Shown: positions 37,172-44,689 of the stretch, in pieces
Numbering within the stretch: position 1 is the first letter of the stretch
How the letters are laid out: each line of letters starts with the position of its first letter
Assembly (NCBI GenBank): GCA_043777815.1
Contig: JAYWHH010000001.1
Coordinates: forward strand, 186,001-250,000
From: JAXMDS01 sp043777815
GTDB taxonomy: Bacteria; Pseudomonadota; Alphaproteobacteria; Rickettsiales; Rickettsiaceae
DNA: 64,000 nt
Direction of reading: 5' to 3'
The notes under the pieces: model-generated
The model's input: only the letters and a program-made list of their open reading frames with translations
Databases searched by the model: none
Told to the model about the DNA's origin: nothing
Made by a program: the position numbers and the translations under genes

Positions 37172-38349
37172 TCATTATCATTCTGAAATTGTTCTAAGCC
37201 AATGTTTTGTACATCTATTTCTATATCTTCATTATACATTTCGTCAATAGACATTTCGCTTGTTATATCCGTGCCTTGACTAAATATTTCATCTTCATTA
37301 TACATTTCGCTTGTTATATCCGTGCCTTGACTAGATATTTCATCTTCTATACCCCTATCCCTGTTACCTGAAAACAAATTTTCAAACTCTCTATCCAATC
37401 CGTCTTCTATATTTTCTACAGAAAGATATTCCTTGATATATTTAATAGTTTCTGGGCTTAAGTTGATTGTTGCTACAGGTTTTTTCAAGAAAGATTCAAA
37501 AGCATATTCTGCCCTATCTAACGTTTCATATATACACTCTTTCATTTTTTGTTCCATACTTTTTGTTAATTGAGCAAAATCCCAGTCATCATTTTCGTAT
37601 ATTACTTGATGAAGATATTCATTTGATTTTACATTAAATCTCTTAACTCTTTCTGTTGCGTTTTCTGTTATATTATTATAATCTTCTAAATTGAAGTTTC
37701 TATTTTCCAAATTCTCCAAATTGAAGCTTTCTTCTTCAGAGTTATCAGTTTCATCCTTCCATATGAAGCTTTCTTCTTCAGAATTATCATCATAATAATC
37801 ATTATCATCTTTTAAATAATTTTTCCAATTGAAGCTACTTTCTTCAGAATTGTTACCTTCTAAGTAATTTTTTATTATCACGAGTTTATCTCCAGCTTTT
37901 CCAAAAACGTCACCCATTTTCTCATTTAAACTAGTATATTGCATGGCAATGTTACATAGGCTTTTGATATTAGTATCATCAATCATCATTGAAACATTAT
38001 GAGTTATACTTGAAGAGTTGTGATACATTAAATCGGTCAATTTATATATTTTTACTAAATCATCTATATATGATTCAAAATTTGCTATAGAGCTAGTGAT
38101 ATCTTTATGTAAATTAAAAGTATTAATTTTTTCATTAATTTTAAAAAGCTTTTTTATCCATTTACGGCTCAGACTATCTAAATCATTAAAAATAATCTGT
38201 TTTTCTAAATTATTTAATTTTACTTCTATTGGTGAAATAGGAATTTGATAATTTATATTCTGTTGTATTAAGAACTTTTGTGAAAAGTTACTTTCTATTT
38301 CTAATGTTGGAAGAAGATTTCTTTTGCCAAGTTTGCTATTTTGTTGCAT
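37162..38349 (-). CDS. acidic protein, paralogous cluster member 3
   Basis: A 395-residue acidic protein, unrecognised. N-terminus MQQNSKLGKRNLLPTLEIE resembles that of the gene at 38522 (ASLGKRSPLVELPIE). The helical motif NIKSLCNIAMQYTSLNEKMG is shared across the cluster. A mid region has repeated acidic NSEEES(F) blocks (about residues 168-215), and near the C-terminus DEISSQGTDITSEMYNE is repeated (about residues 335-365). No signal peptide or membrane segment. Confidence 0.6.
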   Translation of the reverse strand: MQQNSKLGKRNLLPTLEIESNFSQKFLIQQNINYQIPISPIEVKLNNLEKQIIFNDLDSLSRKWIKKLFKINEKINTFNLHKDITSSIANFESYIDDLVKIYKLTDLMYHNSSSITHNVSMMIDDTNIKSLCNIAMQYTSLNEKMGDVFGKAGDKLVIIKNYLEGNNSEESSFNWKNYLKDDNDYYDDNSEEESFIWKDETDNSEEESFNLENLENRNFNLEDYNNITENATERVKRFNVKSNEYLHQVIYENDDWDFAQLTKSMEQKMKECIYETLDRAEYAFESFLKKPVATINLSPETIKYIKEYLSVENIEDGLDREFENLFSGNRDRGIEDEISSQGTDITSEMYNEDEIFSQGTDITSEMSIDEMYNEDIEIDVQNIGLEQFQNDNDQV

Positions 38350-38378
38350 ATATGGTAAAAAAATTAATTTTTATTATA

Positions 38379-38397
38379 GTAATTATACTACATTAGT
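38379..38397 (-). promoter_or_regulatory. conserved promoter element of the paralogous cluster, copy 2
   Basis: Minus strand contains AATGTAGTATAATTACT with TATAAT at 38382-38387, about 33 bases before the start codon at 38349, matching the element upstream of the gene at 36827. Confidence 0.6.
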
Positions 38398-38521
38398 AAA
38401 TTTATTTTACTAATAAATTAAATATTAATTTAATTGTTTATCAAAATATATTAAAAGTCAAAAATAAAATGAGTTGTTTATTTTCATAAATATGCTTTTT
38501 ATGATTTTTATAAAAATATTC

Positions 38522-39361
38522 TCAATCGATATTATTATATTCAAACATATAATCAATATTTTTGTCAATTGTATCCATATATTCTATTGTATCTGCAAAT
38601 ATTTCTCTTCTATATTGAATCTGTTTTGCAATCTCATAATAACTTTCTGAAAAAAGACTTATTCCCTCATTTATATCATCAATACCTAAAGCTCTTAGTA
38701 ATTCAAGTGCTAAAGAAAAGACGCTTTGATAAGGGTAGGTCTCTGCTAATTCAATCGCCACAGCAGCATCTTCATCATTTGAATAATCTTTCTCATCATC
38801 CGTGCCTTCGGCTCGTTCCATCATAGCATTAGCCTCAGTAAATAATTCCTTTATAGAATCTATATTTTCGCTTTGATGTATTTCTTTTATTATTTCTTCT
38901 ATGTAATCATCATATTCAGCAATTTCATTAGTTTTGAGACCTGTTTCAAAAACAAATAGCTTATTGTAACCCGCTGCACTTGTTGCTTGAAGTATATTTG
39001 AGATGCTTGTTTCTAATTCATTCAATAATTGAACTAGATTTAAAACTTTTTGTGGATTTATATTTTCATCATTTATTAAAATGTGCAAACCGTTTACTTC
39101 ATAAAAAGAATTAGTGGTTAGCATAAACATTTTTTTGAATTTATTAATAAAAATCTTTGCTGATGGTATTGTATTAATATCTGAAGTTGCAATATCTAAT
39201 GTTAATATTTCAAAACGACCTTTAAAATCAGTAATTAATTTTTTTAGTTCATTAATTGTATTATCTAAAATTTTATTATAAATATTTTGATTTTCAATTG
39301 GTAGTTCAACTAAAGGTGATCTCTTGCCTAAAGATGCATTTTCTTGATCATTTTGTTTCAT
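38522..39361 (-). CDS. acidic protein, paralogous cluster member 4
   Basis: A 279-residue acidic, helical protein with no recognised family. It shares the N-terminal SLGKRSPLVELPIE with the neighbour at 37162 and the pattern NINPQKVLNLVQLLNELET with the whole cluster. A helix-rich acidic segment follows. Its upstream region lacks the conserved TATAATTAC element. It is probably an older duplicate in the same cluster. Confidence 0.55.
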   Translation of the reverse strand: MKQNDQENASLGKRSPLVELPIENQNIYNKILDNTINELKKLITDFKGRFEILTLDIATSDINTIPSAKIFINKFKKMFMLTTNSFYEVNGLHILINDENINPQKVLNLVQLLNELETSISNILQATSAAGYNKLFVFETGLKTNEIAEYDDYIEEIIKEIHQSENIDSIKELFTEANAMMERAEGTDDEKDYSNDEDAAVAIELAETYPYQSVFSLALELLRALGIDDINEGISLFSESYYEIAKQIQYRREIFADTIEYMDTIDKNIDYMFEYNNID

Positions 39362-39528
39362 GTGTTAAAATAATTTAAATTGTAGCTTAATATAACTATA
39401 TATTGTTTGTAATATAAATACGATAAAAATTACATTAAATTTAAAAAACATTTAATATTTAGTATTGAGTTTTTAAAAAAGTTATTTAAATACTACTAAA
39501 TAAAAACGATATTTAAAAAAAGTTTTAT

Positions 39529-40245
39529 TTATTTAGAAAAAAATTCTTTTAGATATTCTATGCTGCTGGTTGATAAAATTAAATGCTCATGCTTTAGGAT
39601 AGAGTTTACATTTAAACCAATAGCTGGCAAACAATTAACTTTGTATAAATTAGCAGAAGAGCGCTTTAGCTCTAACGGTATTGTTTGATGAACTATTAAG
39701 CATTTATTTATGTTATTTTGGTCTAGAATTTGCTTAAGATTTTTAGTTCCAGGCTCTAAATTGTAATTATCATTTGTAATAATAACCGCATTAGAAGCAA
39801 ACTTATACGCTATAGCATGCTTAAGTGCTAACTTTCTTACTTTTTTAGGCAATTGGCAATTATGCACAGTGGCCACATCATGCGCTCTTGCTCCACCTCT
39901 TTCTTGTGGTCTTCTTCTAGTGCCAGCTCTTGCTCTACCTGTTCCTTTTTGCTTCCAAGGTTTTCTTCCTGTACCAGAGACTTCTGATAAACCTTTAACA
40001 GCCTTAGTTCCACTCATAGCATTAATAGCTTCGCTGTCTCTACGTAGCTTGATTAGATCAAATCTTATTTGATCTTTGTCTATACCAAATATAGATTTGC
40101 TTAATAAAACTTCTTCAGCAGGAGTAGTATTGTCAAAAAGATTTATTTGCTTAAATTCCAGCATTTCATCTTGACTTTTTTGCTGGGCTTCTTGCTCTTG
40201 TTCTTGCGTTACTTGCTGCTCTGATTTGAATTGGTTGCTTCCCAT
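39529..40245 (-). CDS. rplD: ribosomal protein uL4, outside its usual operon
   Basis: Large-subunit protein lining the exit tunnel. Seen: SGTKAVKGLSEVSGTGRKPWKQKGTGRARAGTRRRPQERGG split over residues 78-118, the extended tunnel loop, and a Rossmann-like body ending LSTSSIEYLKEFF. There is a Gln/Glu-rich N-terminal extension of about 28 residues. In nearly all bacteria rplD sits between rplC and rplW in the S10 operon; here it is alone with its own promoter. Confidence 0.95.
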   Translation of the reverse strand: MGSNQFKSEQQVTQEQEQEAQQKSQDEMLEFKQINLFDNTTPAEEVLLSKSIFGIDKDQIRFDLIKLRRDSEAINAMSGTKAVKGLSEVSGTGRKPWKQKGTGRARAGTRRRPQERGGARAHDVATVHNCQLPKKVRKLALKHAIAYKFASNAVIITNDNYNLEPGTKNLKQILDQNNINKCLIVHQTIPLELKRSSANLYKVNCLPAIGLNVNSILKHEHLILSTSSIEYLKEFFSK

Positions 40246-40266
40246 GTTGATTTATTTGCATAGTGT

Positions 40267-40294
40267 ATAATACAAATAATAATCTATATTGCAA
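40267..40294 (-). promoter_or_regulatory. sigma-70 promoter of rplD
   Basis: Minus strand -35 TTGCAA (40289-40294), 16-base spacer, -10 TATTAT (40267-40272), about 20 bases before the start codon. It supports independent transcription of the solitary gene. Confidence 0.55.
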
Positions 40295-40427
40295 CCCTTT
40301 TCCAACTTTTTCAACTGAATTCTTTGTTGATAAGGTATATGAGAGGTGTATTTTGCTGTTCAATCAGAGTATTGATTCATAACTTTCTAGATAATTTTGT
40401 TGTTTTGTCTTAAAATTTTTAATTTTT

Positions 40428-41039
40428 TTAGTTTTGAAAGTTTTTATAATGTTGTTTCTTGTTAATAAATAAGATTCCCACACTTCCAACCAAAACTACC
40501 AAAGTTTCTATAAAAGTATCAAAGCCTCTGTAATCTGCTAAAATTGCCGCTGTTACTGAAGTTATTCCAATATCTTTATAGGCGTTATTTAAGTAATAAG
40601 TATTGATATCACTTACAGCAAAAGACTTAAAATTCAAATTATCTGTAAATTCAAAGTAAGAATCTGTTACAAAAAAAAGAATTACCAAAATTAAAAACTT
40701 CAGAATATTTAATTTAATTGATTGGAGGTCATCCTTAATTGATTGGGGGCCATCCTTAATTGATTGGGGGCCATCCTTAATTGATTGATAGCCATCTTTA
40801 CTTAAGGTAAATTGAAATTCAGATTTTGTATCAACTTTCAAGAAATTGCTGAGAAATATAGTGCTGATTACAGTATTTAAAGCAACTTCCGTCATACATA
40901 CATCATAAGCACCGCATATAGCATAAATCAGCATAGATACTAGGCTATAAACACCAGTAATAAAAAATATAGTTTTTTCATGCGCATACCATAGAGATAA
41001 ATTTAAAAGAATTAAACTAAATAAGCACAAAAAAATCAT
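40428..41039 (-). CDS. Mrp-type cation/proton antiporter subunit (MrpA C-terminal / MbhDE-like)
   Basis: Membrane subunit related to the C-terminal part of MrpA. Seen: ICGAYDVCMTEVALNTVIST in the place of the GAPDxAxTExxV segment (DUF4040), and DIGITSVTAAILADYRGFDTFIETLVVLV, which matches the conserved DFRGFDTLGE block ending MrpA. About six membrane helices. Odd: residues of about 80-107 are a tandem repeat of QSIKDGP units inserted between the two membrane parts (see 40717-40800). mrpC and mrpD are 4 kb away. Confidence 0.75.
   Translation of the reverse strand: MIFLCLFSLILLNLSLWYAHEKTIFFITGVYSLVSMLIYAICGAYDVCMTEVALNTVISTIFLSNFLKVDTKSEFQFTLSKDGYQSIKDGPQSIKDGPQSIKDDLQSIKLNILKFLILVILFFVTDSYFEFTDNLNFKSFAVSDINTYYLNNAYKDIGITSVTAAILADYRGFDTFIETLVVLVGSVGILFINKKQHYKNFQN
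40717..40800. repeat. 21-bp in-frame tandem repeat, four copies
   Basis: Units at 40717-40737, 40738-40758, 40759-40779 and 40780-40800. The middle two are identical and the outer two differ by a few bases. They encode a seven-residue unit (QSIKDGP-like) in the Mrp subunit. Confidence 0.95.
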
Positions 41040-41438
41040 AAGTTATATGGTATAGATTTAGCGATGAGGTCTATAATATGTCATCAACAATAATAATATC
41101 AATGTTGAGTTTATATTTTTAAGTTGACTGGGAAGATTTTTAAAAAACAGAATAACTAATTCAAAAAAAAGATTTCATTTATTGTGAAAATGAGTTGAAA
41201 TTTTGTTTAGCTGTATTTTATTTGAACTATACGAAGTAAAAAAATATATTGCAGTTTAACAATTTTTGTAAGCAAGTTATGCTTTTGCTATGTTCACTAA
41301 AAATATTTTCTAATTATTTTATATAAGTAGTAGCATTTGTTAGACAAAATAATTTAGAATTACTAGATATACGAGCTCAAATTGTATAGTTAAAAACATG
41401 TAAATTTAGTGCCTAATATAAGTTAGGTATAAAAACAA
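41040..41438. other. AT-rich spacer upstream of ftsZ
   Basis: No gene is seen. The only structure near ftsZ is a short dyad, CCTAA...TTAGG (about 41413-41428), just before its start codon. The divergent promoters of the Mrp subunit gene and ftsZ must lie here, but no clear boxes stand out. Confidence 0.5.
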
Positions 41439-43352
41439 ATGACAAAAAATAAAACAACTAAAAATAAAGATAAGTTGCCAAATTTAGATTTCGGCAATAA
41501 TTTAAACGCTTTAAATAATCAAAATAATATGCACAACCTCACCGAAAATACAAGTATCCAAAATATAAACTTGAATGCTGGTCAAATTGATGATCAAAGC
41601 ATGTCAGGGCATCAAAATACTGAAAATTATAATTCTACAAACAACGTTAATGAAAATTATAATTCCACAAACAACGTTAATGAAAATTATAATTCCACAA
41701 ACAATGTTCAAGATTCCGCAAATCAAGATAGGCATAATCTAGATCGTCAAGACACAACTTCAAACTCCGATAATTTTTCTAAAATGTCTGACAATGGCAA
41801 AAGTTCTAAAACTTTCAATGAAGAGTATCCTGATAAAATTGCATCTTTTAGAATAGGTGTAATTGGTATAGGTGGCGCTGGAGGAAATGCAGTCAACACA
41901 ATGATTAAAGACCTTGAAACTTTTGAATCTGTTAAATTCATCGTTGCAAATACTGATCATCAGGTTTTAAAATATTTTCCTCAAAATATTGTTATTCAAC
42001 TTGGTCCTAACTGCACTAGAGGACTTGGAGCTGGAGCAGATCCTAATATAGGAAGAAAAGCGGCTGAAGAGTCTGAAGAAGACATAAGATCTGCGTTGAA
42101 AGGTGTGGACATGGTATTTATAGCTTCAGGTATGGGCGGTGGAACTGGAACTGGAGCAGCTCCATTTGTCGCAGACATTGCTAAAAAAATGGGAATTTTA
42201 ACTGTAGCCGTAGTGACTATTCCTTTTAGTTTTGAAGGAATGAGACGAAATGCTACAGCGCAAAAAGGTATAACTGAATTAAAAGAAAAAGCTGACTGTG
42301 TAGTTGTTGTGCCTAATGACAAACTTTTAAATATAATAAACAATCGAACCCCATTATCAGATGCATTTAAAATGGCAGACGATATTCTTTATAACGCAGT
42401 AAAATGTGTGGTTGAGCTAATTATGAAACCTGGTTTAATTAATTTAGACTTTGCAGATATCAGGACCGTGATGTCTAATATGCGAACTGCATTTTTAAGT
42501 ATAGGTAAAGCCAGTGGAGAAGAAAGAGCTTTACGCGCTGCTGAAATTGCAATCAATAACCCCTTATCTAATGTTTCTCTAAAAGGAGCAACTTCATTGT
42601 TGATTAATATTAGCGGAGGCAACGATCTTACTTTACATGAAATTAATGTAGCTGTTGCTAGAATTTTAGAAGAAAGAGGTGACAATACAATGGATGCTAA
42701 TATTTTAGTTGGTGCAACTTTTAACGAAAAAATGGTAGAAGGAGAAATTTCAGTGTACACAATAGCAACTGGAATTCATGATGAATCTGATACATCTAAA
42801 AATGATCATAAGAGTCCTTTAAGCAAACTTAAATCTTTTGGTGAAAATTTATTAAGCGCTACCAACGATTCATCACTGCCAAATACTTCTAATAAAAATT
42901 CAGGATTACATCCTGACTCAATTAAAGAAAAGCTAAATAAAGATATTAAGCTAGAGGAGGATAAATTATTTGACAGCAATAAAAGCTTCACTAATAAATC
43001 ATCTATAGTTCAAAATGAAGAAGTGAAAACTTTTAATAATGATGAAATGTACCAAAATAGAACTAAATATAATAACCCAACTTCTAATACTAAGTTTGGC
43101 AATCAACAATTTAATAATCAAACTGGCCCTGGCAATCAAATAAATCAATCGGGAATTGGAAATCAAGCTATGCCGTTTAATAATTCAGTAAATTACAATA
43201 AAAATACAGATTTTATTCCTACGCACGAATTTCAAAATTATGAGAATTCAGAAGCGCAGCAAAGAAACAATAAATCAAGAGAAGAATTGAATCAAGTTCA
43301 AGATAAGCCCTCATTTCTTAGATATAGGAACAATTTAAAAGGAAATGAATAA
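41439..43352 (+). CDS. ftsZ: FtsZ with long N-terminal extension
   Basis: Tubulin-like GTPase forming the division ring. Seen: IGVIGIGGAGGNAVNTMI near residue 139, the tubulin signature GGGTGTGAAP near 233, NNPLSNVSLKGATSLLINISGG and a C-terminal peptide KPSFLRYRNN, the FtsA/partner-binding tail. Odd: about 130 Asn-rich residues precede the GTPase domain (normally 10-30), including three copies of a ten-residue unit (NENYNSTNNV) encoded by 30-bp repeats at 41622-41711. The C-terminal linker is also long and Asn-rich. The frame is continuous; an internal start near the GTPase domain cannot be excluded, but there is no strong reason to prefer it. Confidence 0.96.
   Translation: MTKNKTTKNKDKLPNLDFGNNLNALNNQNNMHNLTENTSIQNINLNAGQIDDQSMSGHQNTENYNSTNNVNENYNSTNNVNENYNSTNNVQDSANQDRHNLDRQDTTSNSDNFSKMSDNGKSSKTFNEEYPDKIASFRIGVIGIGGAGGNAVNTMIKDLETFESVKFIVANTDHQVLKYFPQNIVIQLGPNCTRGLGAGADPNIGRKAAEESEEDIRSALKGVDMVFIASGMGGGTGTGAAPFVADIAKKMGILTVAVVTIPFSFEGMRRNATAQKGITELKEKADCVVVVPNDKLLNIINNRTPLSDAFKMADDILYNAVKCVVELIMKPGLINLDFADIRTVMSNMRTAFLSIGKASGEERALRAAEIAINNPLSNVSLKGATSLLINISGGNDLTLHEINVAVARILEERGDNTMDANILVGATFNEKMVEGEISVYTIATGIHDESDTSKNDHKSPLSKLKSFGENLLSATNDSSLPNTSNKNSGLHPDSIKEKLNKDIKLEEDKLFDSNKSFTNKSSIVQNEEVKTFNNDEMYQNRTKYNNPTSNTKFGNQQFNNQTGPGNQINQSGIGNQAMPFNNSVNYNKNTDFIPTHEFQNYENSEAQQRNNKSREELNQVQDKPSFLRYRNNLKGNE
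41622..41711 (+). repeat. 30-bp in-frame tandem repeat in ftsZ, three copies
   Basis: Units 41622-41651, 41652-41681 and 41682-41711 differ by one to three bases and encode NENYNSTNNV-like decapeptides. Confidence 0.95.
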
Positions 43353-43551
43353 ATTTTTGCTACTTACCACTCATCAAATTTAATAAAGTCAAGATAATTT
43401 AAAAACTGACTCTACTGACTCTACTAACTCTTGTGAATCAAAATTTAATGAATAAATTTATCGCTACTTACAATCATCAAATTTAATAAAGTCAAGATAA
43501 TTTAAAAAATGACTCTACTGACTCTACTGACTATTGTGAATCAAAATTTAT
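43345..43551. repeat. 103-bp direct tandem repeat starting at the ftsZ stop
   Basis: Copies 43345-43447 and 43448-43551 differ at a handful of bases. Copy 1 includes the last codons and stop of ftsZ. Inside each copy the nine bases GACTCTACT recur two or three times, a repeat within a repeat. Confidence 0.92.
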
Positions 43552-43646
43552 GGATTTTATATATAGCTTTAACTATTCAAATTGCACTTGAATTTTAATC
43601 CTCGAATATATATATTTCTATTAGTATATAATACATATCCAATTTT

Positions 43647-44387
43647 ATGTTCCATATGAAATCTGGCGACGAAAATAATTCCAAAGACTTTTCTTCTGGA
43701 TCTTCTGATGCTGATAATACATCCAAAACTATAGATAATTCACAAAATAAAACTACAAAAGAGGAGGAAGCTTACCCTTCTGTTTTAACGGAAGAAAATC
43801 TAGATAATATACGTAGCGCGGCCCAAAGATTAACTTCAGTTTTGGAAGAAAAAGATGCTCTAGTTAAATATTTAGAATCAGAAGTTGAAGGTTTATCTAA
43901 GAAAAATCGTGAATTTGTTGATAAATTTAGATCACTACATGCGGATTTCGAGAATGCAAGAAGGCGCCATGCTTCTGATTTAGAAGGGCTATCTTCCAAT
44001 ATTGTCAAAAATATCTTTAAAGATTTGTTAAATTTATTAGATAACTTTGATCGTTGTAAAAATCTTGAAGATAAAATCAAATCTGAGATAGAAGAACCAG
44101 CTAAAGATTTATCTCAGGATAATCAAGATCATATTTTTAAAAAGGTGCAAAGTTTTTTGAAAGGATTTGACATGATATCATATGAAATGCTTTCTGTAAT
44201 GAAAAAATATCATATTGAGACTATTTCAGTGAAAGTAGGTGATAAATTTGATCTCGAAATACATGATGCCATACAAACAATGCCATCTCAAGAACATAAA
44301 CCTGGTACCGTACTTATGATAATCAATTCTGGGTACAAGTTAAATGACAAAGTATTAAGGCACGCTAAAGTAGTAATAGCGGAATAG
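43647..44387 (+). CDS. grpE: GrpE, nucleotide exchange factor of DnaK
   Basis: Exchange factor for DnaK. Seen: acidic Ser/Asp/Asn-rich N-terminal tail; long dimer helix with LVKYLESEVEGLSKKNREF and FENARRRHASDLEG; NIVKNIFKDLLNLLDNFDRC; and the beta-domain with GDKFDLEIHDAIQTMP, PGTVLMIINSGYKLNDKVLRHAKVVI at the end. Length 246 aa, slightly long. The linker between the helix and beta-domain holds an extra EEPAKDLSQDNQDH stretch. It heads a tight gene run with mrpC, mrpD and virB6. Confidence 0.95.
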   Translation: MFHMKSGDENNSKDFSSGSSDADNTSKTIDNSQNKTTKEEEAYPSVLTEENLDNIRSAAQRLTSVLEEKDALVKYLESEVEGLSKKNREFVDKFRSLHADFENARRRHASDLEGLSSNIVKNIFKDLLNLLDNFDRCKNLEDKIKSEIEEPAKDLSQDNQDHIFKKVQSFLKGFDMISYEMLSVMKKYHIETISVKVGDKFDLEIHDAIQTMPSQEHKPGTVLMIINSGYKLNDKVLRHAKVVIAE

Positions 44388-44397
44388 AATTTACAAG

Positions 44398-44640
44398 ATG
44401 GTTTATAAATTAATATTTTTATTAATGTGGATAAGTTTATACTCAATTTTTGCTGCTAAAACTTATTTAAAACGACTTATATATTTAAACATCTTTCAAA
44501 GTTCTATTATATTTTTTTATCTATATGCTGGATTTGAAGCTGGAACAAGTGCAATTCCGATAGTTTTGATGTTAACTGCCATAGTAGTGGGATTTACCAA
44601 TTTTGCATTAGGAATCACTTTGTTAGATAAAACTAGATAA
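44398..44640 (+). CDS. mrpC: MrpC/NuoK-like antiporter subunit, short
   Basis: Small three-helix membrane subunit of the Mrp Na+/H+ antiporter, homologous to NuoK. Seen: LKRLIYLNIFQSSIIFFYLY and AIPIVLMLTAIVVGFTNFALGITLL, which matches the conserved LVLTAIVIGFAxTA helix. Only 80 residues against the usual 110-115, lacking the N-terminal portion's extra residues and the C-terminal tail. Ten bases after grpE. Confidence 0.78.
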   Translation: MVYKLIFLLMWISLYSIFAAKTYLKRLIYLNIFQSSIIFFYLYAGFEAGTSAIPIVLMLTAIVVGFTNFALGITLLDKTR

Positions 44641-44689
44641 AGATACTTTATATTAGTAGAATTAAAGATATATATTTCATCATTAAACT

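Noticed and set aside
43587..43632. sigma-32 promoter for grpE (CTTGAA with downstream boxes)
   Set aside because: CTTGAA is present at 43587-43592, but no matching -10 of the sigma-32 type lies at the right distance. A TATAAT at 43627-43632 lacks a partner -35.
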